NCBI GenBank assembly: GCA_016711435.1
Contig: JADJSY010000046.1
Location: 10,001 to 26,396, forward strand
DNA: 16,396 nt
Direction: 5' to 3'
Source of the DNA: Lewinellaceae bacterium
GTDB lineage: Bacteria; Bacteroidota; Bacteroidia; Chitinophagales; Saprospiraceae
Position 1 is the stretch's first letter; every line of letters starts with the position of its first letter. The translations under genes and the position numbers were made by a program. Under the pieces are notes generated by a model. That model had not been told where the DNA came from, searched no databases, and worked only from the letters and a program-made list of their open reading frames with translations. Below are positions 1 to 7,925 of the stretch, one piece after another.

Positions 1-658
<658 letters not shown>

Positions 659-860
659 CCTTTTTTTTACTTTTTCGATTGTGTTGGATAGTATATTGAT
701 TAGTCAATAAGTTATCGAACAATGCTAGACCAAGGCCTCAATATTGTCTTGAAAATAGAATTGTCATTTCCCGGTTTTTGTCTATGTTTATGTTCCGATT
801 GATTGGGACAGGACATAAAAAGAGATAAACGAGTGTACATAAAAACACACTTGTAAGATA
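659..860 (+). other. 23S-5S internal transcribed spacer
   Basis: This AT-rich spacer of about 200 nt separates the two rRNA genes. I see no tRNA cloverleaf and no convincing open frame. It starts with a T-tract directly after the 23S end and is presumably removed during rRNA processing. Confidence 0.8.
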
Positions 861-976
861 TGTTGGTGCCTTTAGCGATGGGGTCCCACCTCTTCCCATT
901 CCGAACAGAGTCGTTAAGCCCATCAGCGCTGATGGTACTGAGGTTGATGCCTCGGGAGAGTAAGTCGGTGCCAACT
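861..976 (+). rRNA. rrf: 5S ribosomal RNA
   Basis: The conserved core CCCATTCCGAACAGAG at about 895-910 and the following GTTAAGCCCATCAGCG identify 5S rRNA. The 5' end (GTTGGTGCC, 862-870) pairs with the 3' end (GGTGCCAAC, 967-975) through Watson-Crick and wobble pairs, which sets the ends to within one or two bases. It is the last gene of the rRNA operon visible here. Confidence 0.96.
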
Positions 977-987
977 CAATATAAATT

Positions 988-1020
988 AGCCTTGTTCCTT
1001 CACGGGAATGAGGCTTTTTT
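988..1020 (+). terminator. Intrinsic terminator of the rRNA operon
   Basis: A stem AGCC-T-TGTTCC (from 988) pairs with GGGAAT-G-AGGCT (to about 1014) around a short TTCAC loop and runs straight into TTTTTT. It begins about 12 nt after the 5S 3' end, as expected for the operon terminator. Confidence 0.85.
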
Positions 1021-1024
1021 GTTT

Positions 1025-1056
1025 GTCCGAAGCCGTCAGTCCGAAGTCCGAAGTCG
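1025..1056. repeat. GTCCGAA heptamer tandem tract
   Basis: GTCCGAA occurs at 1025-1031, 1039-1045 and 1046-1052, all on one 7-bp register, followed by a partial unit. It sits just after the rRNA terminator. Confidence 0.7.
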
Positions 1057-1234
1057 TGGTAACCTTTGGCCCAATGTCACGGCGAGCGGAGGTGTCCTTC
1101 GCGACCCAGGGCAAGTGACCCCTCGCAGCGGAAGAAATTTAAGTCGCTGCCGTACGAGGGTCTTAAACCCCCCCTCTTTTGGGCTACTTTATCTGCCGGA
1201 CCCACACCTTTTACCATTGAACACCAAGGGGTTT

Positions 1235-1352
1235 CAAAGGACAAGACCAAAGCGTAGATTGGCCCACTTTTTTGGTTTGGTGGTTGATTCCCGGCCTGCA
1301 GAAAATGCTAAGGGGGACAAGGAGGGGCCAACTCTACGCTTGGTGTCCTTTG
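1235..1352. repeat. Imperfect inverted repeat
   Basis: The left arm at about 1235-1266 (beginning CAAAGGACA and including AGCGTAGA and TTGGCCC) recurs as the reverse complement at about 1324-1352. The match has a 3-nt gap and a few mismatches. The arms are separated by about 58 nt containing no gene. It could form a long hairpin or be the remnant of a small mobile element. Confidence 0.6.
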
Positions 1353-1425
1353 TGAAAACCACTTCGTGTCCGTTGTGGTAAAAACTTTTCTTATCAGTTG
1401 TGGTCAAAATCCGGCGTTACCACCC

Positions 1426-1494
1426 ACTCACGATTCACGTCTCACCACTCACGTCTCACGATTCACGTCTCACCACTCACGATTGACGATTCAC
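1426..1494. repeat. Heptamer tandem repeat (about 10 units)
   Basis: Ten consecutive 7-mers fit the consensus (A/T)(C/T)TCAC(G/C): ACTCACG, ATTCACG, TCTCACC, ACTCACG, TCTCACG, ATTCACG, TCTCACC, ACTCACG, ATTGACG, ATTCAC. The register is exact over 69 nt. It has no spacers, so it is not a CRISPR array. It lies just upstream of the hydrolase gene. Confidence 0.9.
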
Positions 1495-1534
1495 TTTCGT
1501 ATTTTCGCGCCGCATCAATCCTTACACCCTGCAC

Positions 1535-3463
1535 ATGAAACATTTTTGGCTACTCCTCACAGGACTGTTTTTCACCGCCGCGCTCGCCGCTCAAAACGCC
1601 GCTGCCGATTCCGCCTTTGTCCGCGACAACTTCGACAAACGTGAAGTCATGATTCCCATGCGCGATGGCATTCAATTGTTTACGGCCATTTACACACCCA
1701 AAGACCGGAGCAAAAAATATCCTATTCTGATGAAAAGGACGCCGTACTCCTGCTCTCCTTACGGGACAGCATCGTACCCCACGACATTCCAAAACATGAA
1801 CCTGGCGCGTGCCGGTTACATTTTTGTCTTTCAGGATGTGCGGGGTAAATACATGAGCGAAGGCGATTTTGTAGACGTTCGCCCTTACAATCCGGCGACG
1901 GCCAAGAAGCCGAAAACAAGCGGCAAAGTCCCCTTCGATGAAGCCAGCGACACCTACGATACCGTGGACTGGCTGCTGAAAAACGCAAGTGGCAACAATG
2001 GCAACGTCGGTGTGTACGGCATTTCCTATCCCGGCTTTTATGCCACCATGGCCGTGATGGCGGGCCATCCGGCCATCAAGGCAGTGTCTCCGCAGGCGCC
2101 GGTGACCGACTGGTTTGTCGGCGACGATTTTCACCACAACGGCGCCCTGATGCTGATGGATGCCTTCTCTTTTTATTCCGGCTTCGGCAAACCGCGCCCA
2201 AAACCTACCACGCAGTCTTCTGATGGTTTTTCAGACTGGAAAACCCCGGATAATTACGATTTTTTCCTGCGGGCAGGCGCACTGCGCAATTACGCCGAAA
2301 AATTCCGCATGAAAGAAATCCCATTCTGGAATGACCTCATGGCGCATCCCGATTACGACGACTGGTGGAAAGCCCGCAACCCGCGCACGCACCTCAAGAA
2401 TATCCAACCCGCCGTGATGACAGTAGGCGGCCTGTTCGATGCCGAAGATTGCTGGGGCGCCTGGAATACCTATAAATCCATTGAAAATCAAAATGTTGCG
2501 TCGCACTCCAACCGAGTTGTCATGGGCCCCTGGGTGCATGGCGGCTGGGCGCGCACAACGGGCGAACGATTGGGCAATGTGACGTTCGGATCAAAAACAA
2601 GCGATATTTACCAGAATGAAATAGAGCCTACATTTTTTGAATACTACCTGAAAGGAATCGGCAAGATGGATTTGCCGGATGCATACGTTTTTGAAACAGG
2701 CAGCAACCGCTGGACCACCTATTCCTCCTGGCCGCCTGCCAATACGGAACAGGTAAAGTACTTTTTTCAGGGAAAAGACGCACTTTCCAGCCAGATGACC
2801 GCTGCCGATGCGCCCATTCAATCTGTTACCTACATCAGCGACCCGGCCCGCCCGGTGCCTTATACGGAAGACATTCACCTGGATCGCACCCAAGAGTACA
2901 TGAGCGACGACCAGCGTTTTGCCGCCCGCCGCCCAGATGTGCTGGTATACCAGACCCCGCCGCTCAACGCACCTGTGACGGTCACAGGCCCGGTGGCAGC
3001 CGATCTGTGGGTTTCACTCGACGACGATGGTCTTGCCGCCCCGAATGTTGCATTGGATGTCGATTTGGTGGTAAAGATTATTGATATATTTCCCGACACG
3101 CTCCAGGGAGCGGAAAACGGCGTCCCACTCGGCGGGTATCAAATGCTGGTACGCGGCGAAATTTTCCGGGGGCGCTACCGCAACAGCTTCGAAAAACCGG
3201 AAGGTTTCGAGCGCGGCGACCCGACCCGCGTTCGTTTTGAACTGCCGGATATCGCCCACACCTTTTTGCCGGGCCACAAAATGATGGTGCAGGTGCAAAG
3301 CAGCTGGTTCCCGTTGGCCGACCGCAATCCGCAACAATTCATCAATATCTACGAAGCAAAAGACGCCGACTTTATCCCGGTGAAAGTGACCATTCACCAG
3401 GACGCAAGTATGCCTTCGGGGATTGTTTTGCCAACGCTTAAGAGAATGCCTGGCGGAATTTGA
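1535..3463 (+). CDS. CocE/NonD-family serine hydrolase, secreted
   Basis: The 642-residue protein matches the alpha-amino-acid ester hydrolase / X-Pro dipeptidyl-peptidase-like group. These alpha/beta hydrolases cleave or transfer acyl groups on alpha-amino-acid esters, beta-lactams or proline-terminated peptides. A Sec signal peptide (about residues 1-20, ending ALAAQ) has no lipobox, so the product should be periplasmic or secreted. The nucleophile elbow GISYPG holds Ser about 164. RTPYS near residue 70 is the oxyanion-type segment. The probable acid is the first Asp of FDAED (about 302), and GPWVHGG holds His about 335. The 33-residue Asp-His spacing fits ester hydrolases. The C-terminal third is the usual jelly-roll domain. 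The ATG at 1535 is the first in frame and gives the signal peptide directly. The frame is intact and substrate specificity cannot be read from sequence. Confidence 0.93.
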   Translation: MKHFWLLLTGLFFTAALAAQNAAADSAFVRDNFDKREVMIPMRDGIQLFTAIYTPKDRSKKYPILMKRTPYSCSPYGTASYPTTFQNMNLARAGYIFVFQDVRGKYMSEGDFVDVRPYNPATAKKPKTSGKVPFDEASDTYDTVDWLLKNASGNNGNVGVYGISYPGFYATMAVMAGHPAIKAVSPQAPVTDWFVGDDFHHNGALMLMDAFSFYSGFGKPRPKPTTQSSDGFSDWKTPDNYDFFLRAGALRNYAEKFRMKEIPFWNDLMAHPDYDDWWKARNPRTHLKNIQPAVMTVGGLFDAEDCWGAWNTYKSIENQNVASHSNRVVMGPWVHGGWARTTGERLGNVTFGSKTSDIYQNEIEPTFFEYYLKGIGKMDLPDAYVFETGSNRWTTYSSWPPANTEQVKYFFQGKDALSSQMTAADAPIQSVTYISDPARPVPYTEDIHLDRTQEYMSDDQRFAARRPDVLVYQTPPLNAPVTVTGPVAADLWVSLDDDGLAAPNVALDVDLVVKIIDIFPDTLQGAENGVPLGGYQMLVRGEIFRGRYRNSFEKPEGFERGDPTRVRFELPDIAHTFLPGHKMMVQVQSSWFPLADRNPQQFINIYEAKDADFIPVKVTIHQDASMPSGIVLPTLKRMPGGI

Positions 3464-3471
3464 ACGTTCAA

Positions 3472-3547
3472 AATGAATGATGCTTATATTCAACATAAGC
3501 GGCTACTACGAGAATTATCATTCATTCATCATTTATAATTCATCATT
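3472..3547. repeat. Short inverted and 14-bp direct repeats before the thioesterase
   Basis: AATGAATGAT (3472-3481) is the inverse of ATCATTCATT (3517-3526). GCTTAT/ATAAGC (3482-3487 and 3495-3500) forms an inner stem. ATTCATCATT recurs at 3524-3533 and 3538-3547, a 14-bp period ending just before the next start codon. Its function is unknown. It could shape the end of the hydrolase transcript or the leader of the next gene. Confidence 0.6.
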
Positions 3548-3550
3548 ACC

Positions 3551-3961
3551 ATGTACTTGCATGAAACACAAATCCGCGTTCGTTATGGCGAAACGGATCA
3601 GATGGGTTATCTCTATTACGGCAACTACGCCCAATATTACGAAGTGGGTCGGGTAGAAATGAGTCGTTCTTTGGGCCTGACGTACAAGGAGTTAGAAGAG
3701 GTGTACGGGATTTGGTTGCCCGTGGTAAGCCTCGATATGCGTTTTGTCCGGCCGGCGTATTACGACGATTTGCTCACGGTGCGCAGCGAATTGCGCAAGT
3801 TACCGGATGAGCACATTACCTTTCATGTGGAAATTTTAAACGAGAAAAGAAAAATGGTGAATGCCGGTACGGTCAGGCTTTGTTTCTTTGATGCCAAAAC
3901 GCGGAAAGTCGTGCAGGCGCCGGAATACCTGCTTGAAAAATTAAGGCCGTATTTTGTGTAG
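3551..3961 (+). CDS. Acyl-CoA thioesterase, YbgC/4-hydroxybenzoyl-CoA thioesterase type
   Basis: This 136-residue single-hotdog-domain protein has the normal family length. It should hydrolyse short or aromatic acyl-CoA thioesters in the cytoplasm. The hallmark is RYGETDQMGYLYYGNY at residues 11-26. Asp16 is the expected catalytic carboxylate, followed by the family's YYGNYAQYYEVGR helix. In other bacteria YbgC accompanies the Tol-Pal genes, but here it sits between a hydrolase and yihY, so context does not define the substrate. The stop codon is 2 nt before the first possible yihY start, so the two are probably cotranscribed and perhaps translationally coupled. The start follows the spacer directly, and an earlier start is not supported. 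Confidence 0.93.
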   Translation: MYLHETQIRVRYGETDQMGYLYYGNYAQYYEVGRVEMSRSLGLTYKELEEVYGIWLPVVSLDMRFVRPAYYDDLLTVRSELRKLPDEHITFHVEILNEKRKMVNAGTVRLCFFDAKTRKVVQAPEYLLEKLRPYFV

Positions 3962-3963
3962 AA

Positions 3964-4953
3964 ATGTATCGTGTATGTACCATGAAAAGAACTGATTACA
4001 TCGCTCGTGTCTATCATTATTTCAAATTCCACCCGCTGTGGCTGCGGATCGTGGAATGGACAAAAACGCATTCCCTGCCCGGTCTGAGTCGCATCCCGAT
4101 TTATAACTTATTGATTTTCATAGAAAAAGAAACGAAAGAAGACGCTATTGTAACGCGGGCGAACAGTATGGCGTACAGTTTTTTTATGGCCATTTTCCCG
4201 GCCATTATCGTATTGTTCACGCTGCTAGCGTATACGCCCTTGTATGAAAATTTCGACGACGTGCTGCGCGAATCCATACACGAGATTATGCCCGGTAGCG
4301 CCGGTAAACTGATTTTTAAAACCATTGAAGATATCGCTACCATTCCCCGCAGCGGCCTGTTGTCATTTGGCTTTTTTCTGTCCATCTGGTTCGCGTCGGA
4401 CGGTATGATGTCGATGATGCGGGGGCTGGAAAAGGATTATTCCGCCACCTTCAAACGCCGCACGGGTTTTGAAAAACGCCTCATTGCGATCCAGTTGACC
4501 TTTCTGGTGGCCTTTGTACTGGTGTCTTCCGTTGTTCTGGTCATTCTCGGCAATACGATCCTGAATTTTGTTTTCCATTATATCCAAGCCGATTTGATTA
4601 CCCGCACCACCTTGTTTTCCTTTCGCTGGATTGTCGTGTTGCTGTTGTTTTACACCACCTTTTCCACGATTTACCGCTATGGTTCTTCTACCCGGCGCAG
4701 GATTTCGTTTTACAATCCGGGCGCGATGCTGGCTACCCTGCTGTCCGTTATCAGCTCCTGGGGCTTTTCATTTTACGTGGATAATTTTGGCAACTTCAAC
4801 AAAATATACGGCTCCATCGGTACCCTGATCGTGCTCATGATCTGGATACAACTCAACTGCATGATTCTGCTCATCGGATTCGAACTCAACGCGGGCATAG
4901 CGGTGCTCAGGGATGAACGGCTGCTGCAACAGGCGGAGACGCATATTAAGTAG
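3964..4953 (+). CDS. YihY/virulence factor BrkB family membrane protein
   Basis: The protein of up to 329 residues is an inner-membrane protein of the YihY/BrkB (formerly 'RNase BN') family, whose biochemical role is unsettled. About six hydrophobic segments are visible, near residues 68-92, 131-146, 175-200, 218-236, 253-272 and 281-305. The family signature is at the end: YGSIGTLIVLMIWIQL followed by GFELNA. SMAYSFFMAIFPAI is the typical first membrane helix. Two starts are possible: ATG at 3964 (2 nt after the thioesterase stop) or ATG at 3982, which gives MKRTDYIAR. The second looks more natural, but neither has a distinguishing ribosome binding site. The frame is intact. Confidence 0.92.
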   Translation: MYRVCTMKRTDYIARVYHYFKFHPLWLRIVEWTKTHSLPGLSRIPIYNLLIFIEKETKEDAIVTRANSMAYSFFMAIFPAIIVLFTLLAYTPLYENFDDVLRESIHEIMPGSAGKLIFKTIEDIATIPRSGLLSFGFFLSIWFASDGMMSMMRGLEKDYSATFKRRTGFEKRLIAIQLTFLVAFVLVSSVVLVILGNTILNFVFHYIQADLITRTTLFSFRWIVVLLLFYTTFSTIYRYGSSTRRRISFYNPGAMLATLLSVISSWGFSFYVDNFGNFNKIYGSIGTLIVLMIWIQLNCMILLIGFELNAGIAVLRDERLLQQAETHIK

Positions 4954-4979
4954 TTATCAGTTATTGGTTATCAGTTATT
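4953..4979. repeat. 14-bp tandem direct repeat after yihY
   Basis: GTTATCAGTTATT occurs at 4953-4965 and again at 4967-4979, giving a 14-bp period that starts at the yihY stop codon. A similar repeat (GTTATCCGTTATTA) follows the RAYT stop at 11666-11687. Confidence 0.75.
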
Positions 4980-4991
4980 AGGGTGTCAGGC

Positions 4992-5030
4992 AGGACTTAA
5001 ACTTTTAAGTTTAGTAAAGTCCTCATTTTT
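4992..5030. terminator. Probable terminator between convergent genes
   Basis: AGGACTT-AAACT (4992-5004) pairs with AGTTTAGTAAAGTCCT (5008-5023) with a small bulge, followed by CATTTTT. It lies between the + strand yihY and the - strand permease and so could serve the + strand transcript. The - strand side lacks an equally clear T-run. Confidence 0.6.
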
Positions 5031-5058
5031 GCCCCATTTGCGCCGTATTTGAACTTAG

Positions 5059-5078
5059 CCTTGCAAATTTTGCCCTTT
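5059..5078 (-). repeat. Dispersed repeat, partial inverted copy
   Basis: On the - strand this reads AAAGGGCAAAATTTGCAAGG, matching the first two thirds of the copies at 6534-6564 and 11750-11780. It lies just beyond the 3' end of the permease gene. Confidence 0.65.
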
Positions 5079-5107
5079 AGGCCTTGAGTTATCAAGCCCT
5101 CAACCCA

Positions 5108-6514
5108 TCAAACTTTCTTCCTGTTCCAGTAAAAATAAAACGGCACACCCGACAACATCAGCACAATGCCGAGAGCGGCCTCGCGGGGATGGTTCATGCA
5201 GGTGATGACAATCAGCGCGATACAGAACAGCACGAACAAGCCCGGCACGATGGGGTAGCCCCACACTTTATAGGGCCGCTCGGCATCCGGTTCGCGGCGG
5301 CGCATGATAAACACGCCGAACGCCGTAGCGCCGTAAAAAAAGAACGCCGCAAAAATCAGCATATCCGTCAACTGGTCGAAACTGCCCGACAACACCAGCA
5401 AACAGGCCCAGAGACCCTGCATCCACAGCGCCGGATTGGGCGTGTGGTAGGTCGGGTGAATTTCCGCCGCCCGTGGGAAAAACAGTTTGTCTTTGGCCAT
5501 CGCGTAATACACCCGCGGCGGCATCAGGATGGTGCTGTTGGTACAACCCAGCGTGGTAATCAGGATAATAATGGAAATCAGGGTAGCGCCCACACCGCCG
5601 GCAAAATGCCGCACCACGGCGACCGCCGCAATTTCATTTTTAGCATTGTGCACGTCTACCAACTGGTCAATTGGCAACACATACAGGTAGGTAAAATTGA
5701 CAAGGAGATAGGCCCCGATAATAACCATCATGCCGCTGAACAAGGCCAAAGGCAGGTTGCGGTTGGGGTTTTTGATTTCTCCTCCGATGAATCCCAGCGT
5801 ATTCCAGCCTTCATACGCCCAAAATGCCGCCAGCAATGCCGCAAACATGGCTTTAATCATGGTGAAATCCGTCCAGTCGCGGGGCACATAATTGATCGAC
5901 GGCGTCCTGAAATTGGCAAAACTGCCTCCTCCCCACACCAAACCGGAAATGACGATCAACAACAGTCCAACAATCACCAAACGGGTGATCCAGGTGCTCA
6001 GCGCTGCCGCACCCTTTAATCCACGCGAATTCACGAACGTCAGGGCCAGGATCAGCGCGATGGTCAGTCCTTTTACCCCCGCATTTTCAAAAGGCTGAAA
6101 GACCAGAAACTTGATACTTTCAATGGATTCCGGCAAATGCGGCAGCGGAAACATGGCGTTGAAAGACTGCGAAAAAACATAGGCAATGGAAGCGACCGCC
6201 GCCGTTTTGATGACGGCAAATGTGCTCCATCCCCATAAAAAGGCCATAAAACGGCCATAAATCCGCCGGAAATACACGTATTCCCCGCCGGAATCGGCCA
6301 TCATACCGGCTATCTCCGCATTGCTCAAGGCGCCGCAGAGGCTGATGACGCCCGCCAGCGCCCAGGCCCACAACACCAGCGATGGGTCCATCAAATCCGC
6401 CGACATGGGCGCTACTTTTTTGTACACCCCCGATCCAATAACGGAACTGACTACCAGGATGGTGGCGGCTGTCAGCGACAGACTTCTGATGAGTTGACCT
6501 TGTTGTTTTTCCAT
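5108..6514 (-). CDS. APC-superfamily amino acid permease
   Basis: This 468-residue integral membrane protein has about 12 hydrophobic segments and belongs to the amino acid-polyamine-organocation superfamily. It resembles LAT/YfnA/SteT-type transporters that exchange or import neutral amino acids. The first helix carries the unwound substrate-binding signature VIGSGVY (about residues 25-31). EYVYFRRIYG and WAYEGWNTLGFIGGEIKNPNRNLP are characteristic loops of the LAT-like branch. I chose the ATG at 6514 (MEKQQGQLIRSL) over the upstream ATG at 6565. A TTG-N19-TATGTTTG promoter lies between them, at 6522-6551, so the upstream codons would mostly be promoter. The actual amino acid transported cannot be decided here. 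The opposite strand has a long chance frame. Confidence 0.93.
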   Translation of the reverse strand: MEKQQGQLIRSLSLTAATILVVSSVIGSGVYKKVAPMSADLMDPSLVLWAWALAGVISLCGALSNAEIAGMMADSGGEYVYFRRIYGRFMAFLWGWSTFAVIKTAAVASIAYVFSQSFNAMFPLPHLPESIESIKFLVFQPFENAGVKGLTIALILALTFVNSRGLKGAAALSTWITRLVIVGLLLIVISGLVWGGGSFANFRTPSINYVPRDWTDFTMIKAMFAALLAAFWAYEGWNTLGFIGGEIKNPNRNLPLALFSGMMVIIGAYLLVNFTYLYVLPIDQLVDVHNAKNEIAAVAVVRHFAGGVGATLISIIILITTLGCTNSTILMPPRVYYAMAKDKLFFPRAAEIHPTYHTPNPALWMQGLWACLLVLSGSFDQLTDMLIFAAFFFYGATAFGVFIMRRREPDAERPYKVWGYPIVPGLFVLFCIALIVITCMNHPREAALGIVLMLSGVPFYFYWNRKKV

Positions 6515-6521
6515 GATGAGG

Positions 6522-6551
6522 CAAACATAGGTAAAAAGGGCAAAATTGCAA
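6522..6551 (-). promoter_or_regulatory. Bacteroidota-type promoter of the permease
   Basis: On the - strand TTG (6551-6549), a 19-nt spacer and TATGTTTG (6529-6522) match the TTTG/TTG-N19-TAnnTTTG promoter of Bacteroidota. Only 7 nt separate the -7 box from the ATG, so the mRNA would be nearly leaderless. The upstream part overlaps a 31-bp dispersed repeat. Confidence 0.65.
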
Positions 6552-6564
6552 GGGGCAAAAGGCA
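6534..6564 (+). repeat. 31-bp dispersed repeat, copy A
   Basis: This copy begins AAAAGGGCAAAA and ends GGGGCAAAAGGCA. It matches 11750-11780 at 28 of 31 positions, and a partial inverse copy occurs at 5059-5078. All three are intergenic. Confidence 0.75.
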
Positions 6565-6692
6565 ATGAAAGATAATGAGATGGGGGAGATTTTGTTCAAA
6601 CCGGATTTGTCTGTAAACTTGAAGTGTCACTTCAGTTTTACAGCATTGAAAGGCTCGCTCTCTGCGCACATCCATAATTGGTACTCCATCGA

Positions 6693-7445
6693 CTATGGCA
6701 TTTTCCGCAACGGGAATTTGTTGCCAACAGGGTTGTGCCCGTGTTGCTCGTAATAGGCGTCGATATATGCTCTTTCGATTTCTAATGCCTGCTTCCTGCC
6801 AGGAATATCCGCCACCAAAATTTCCGCATCAAACTTTTGATATTCGGCGGCAAGGTTCAATGCTTCCAATTGGTCGCGGGCACGTGCTTCTAAATTACTC
6901 CCCGTCTCGATCGGATAAGCAGCCACATAGCGCATCAATGCGCCTTTTTGCCGGCGATAGGCTTCATTGGCGACGCGCAGCAAAGGCGCAAATTCCAGGT
7001 TTTTGGGCATGGCTGCCGGATCACGCCTGACTTGTTCGTAAGATGCCTGTCCGTTGGCAACAGCGCAACAGCGGGCGAACAGAAATATATCTCCTGAAAA
7101 CTGCTCGTTCGCTTCATCGTACGCCGCTTCACCGATATGGCGGGCATGCTCCCGTGTGTCGATCAGGTAGAGTTTTTGGGAAAGAATATCCTTAAAATCA
7201 TAGATGTGGCGCAAGGGACTTTCTGCCAACTTCGTTACGACCGGCACAATAACAGCCTCGTCGTCGCCGGTTTTTGACCAGTCCAGCAATGCAATCAAGG
7301 CCCAGAAGGCTTCCTCGCTCAGTCCCCCTTCAGCGGGTTGCTCGTTCAGTTCAATCTGCACAGACGCATTCGGGTATTTATCCTGCAAATCGCGCAGGGT
7401 ATCGGGACTCAGGTTGTGCAGCGGGTAACGAATCGTATTGGTCAT
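6693..7445 (-). CDS. DUF4240 domain protein
   Basis: The 250-residue soluble protein has no signal peptide or membrane segment. Residues about 44-105 (EEAFWALIALLDWSKTGDDE followed by an alternating helical stretch to KLYLIDTREHARHIG) match the DUF4240 pattern as I know it. Proteins with this domain are small cytoplasmic factors of unknown function, and no catalytic motif is visible. The C-terminal half is helical and charged. The gene stands alone on the - strand, about 180 nt upstream of the permease promoter region. Start ATG at 7445; the upstream sequence TATTTTTA resembles but does not match a -7 box. The frame is intact. The family assignment is from memory and moderately sure. Confidence 0.75.
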   Translation of the reverse strand: MTNTIRYPLHNLSPDTLRDLQDKYPNASVQIELNEQPAEGGLSEEAFWALIALLDWSKTGDDEAVIVPVVTKLAESPLRHIYDFKDILSQKLYLIDTREHARHIGEAAYDEANEQFSGDIFLFARCCAVANGQASYEQVRRDPAAMPKNLEFAPLLRVANEAYRRQKGALMRYVAAYPIETGSNLEARARDQLEALNLAAEYQKFDAEILVADIPGRKQALEIERAYIDAYYEQHGHNPVGNKFPLRKMP

Positions 7446-7620
7446 GACCGTTTAGATGGTTGAACGCGTAAAAATACGGGTTTACATGGGAAAATGAAAA
7501 TGGGTTTGATTTCTTACTTCGCAGCATTGCATTGACCGGGAAAATCTTCTATTGTAGTGGAATTGGCCCGCAGCCAGGTGCCGCCGAACCCTGTTCGGCG
7601 TCACGCTGCCTTTGTGTTCA

Positions 7621-7640
7621 TCCTTGTTCTATTGGAATTG
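7621..7640 (+). repeat. Short direct repeat left of the Fic module
   Basis: This 20-bp sequence TCCTTGTTCTATTGGAATTG recurs at 9757-9776 with one change (G to C at the sixth base). A related TCTATTG...GAATTGGCCC occurs at about 7547-7571. The two copies bracket the Fic gene at a distance of 2136 bp. Confidence 0.7.
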
Positions 7641-7658
7641 AACGAAGTACCCTTTTGC

Positions 7659-7917
7659 GCCTCGTCAGGTCTTCTGCACCTTCCCACTTCGCCCAAGCGC
7701 AACGCCGCAGCAGTGTCTCCGACCTGCTGCCAACGTACAGCACGATCCCGTAGCTGTGGTGAAAACAGAACGAAGTGCCCTTTGGGTGGGACGCAGTTGC
7801 ATATTTTTCAGTTGCAAATATTGGGATGATCGTGCTGCACCTGGGCAGCAGGTCGGAGACACTGCAGCGGCGCTGCGCTTGGGGTTAGAAGGTAATGGAT
7901 GAGAGACCTGACGAGGC
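7659..7917. repeat. Long inverted repeat (about 90-bp arms)
   Basis: The left arm 7659-7749 and right arm 7823-7917 are inverse copies. The outer ends GCCTCGTCAGGTCT / AGACCTGACGAGGC match, a diverged stretch of about 25 nt follows, then about 40 nt nearly identical around GCAGTGTCTCCGACCTGCTG, then CAGCACGATC. The central 73 nt is not symmetrical. The right arm ends 8 nt beyond the Fic stop codon, so it may also end that transcript. A third diverged copy lies at about 9633-9708. Confidence 0.8.
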
Positions 7918-7925
7918 AATCCGCT

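Larger units (their letters stand above)
1021..1534. other. Repeat-rich intergenic spacer, no gene
   Basis: I find no supportable gene in this 514-nt spacer. The open frames present overlap the rRNA or the repeats and have low-complexity composition. It contains a GTCCGAA heptamer tract (about 1025-1056), an imperfect inverted repeat (1235-1352) and a longer heptamer tract (1426-1494). No clear TAnnTTTG promoter box for the downstream hydrolase is visible. Confidence 0.6.
7446..7925. other. Intergenic island with repeats, no gene
   Basis: This 480-nt gap between DUF4240 and the Fic gene is dominated by the long inverted repeat 7659-7917 and short repeats shared with the region beyond the Fic gene. 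Open frames here are translations of the repeat arms and are not credible genes. Confidence 0.6.

Noticed and set aside
659..860. tRNA in the 23S-5S spacer
   Set aside because: No cloverleaf or conserved T-arm sequence is visible.
860..1381. Open frame starting in the 5S gene
   Set aside because: It overlaps 5S rRNA and its terminator, and the composition is not protein-like.
1426..1494. Heptamer tract considered as a CRISPR array
   Set aside because: Units are 7 bp and contiguous with no unique spacers.
1550..2137. - strand open frame opposite the hydrolase
   Set aside because: It is a shadow of the CocE-like gene, whose catalytic motifs are intact on the + strand.
5084..6019. Long + strand open frame (311 codons) opposite the permease
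   Set aside because: It is antisense to a clear APC transporter, is rich in His, Gln and Arg as mirrored hydrophobic codons give, and has no recognisable family.
7532..7919. Small open frames in the repeat arms beside the Fic gene
   Set aside because: They exist on both strands as translations of the inverted repeat, with no start context or family likeness.
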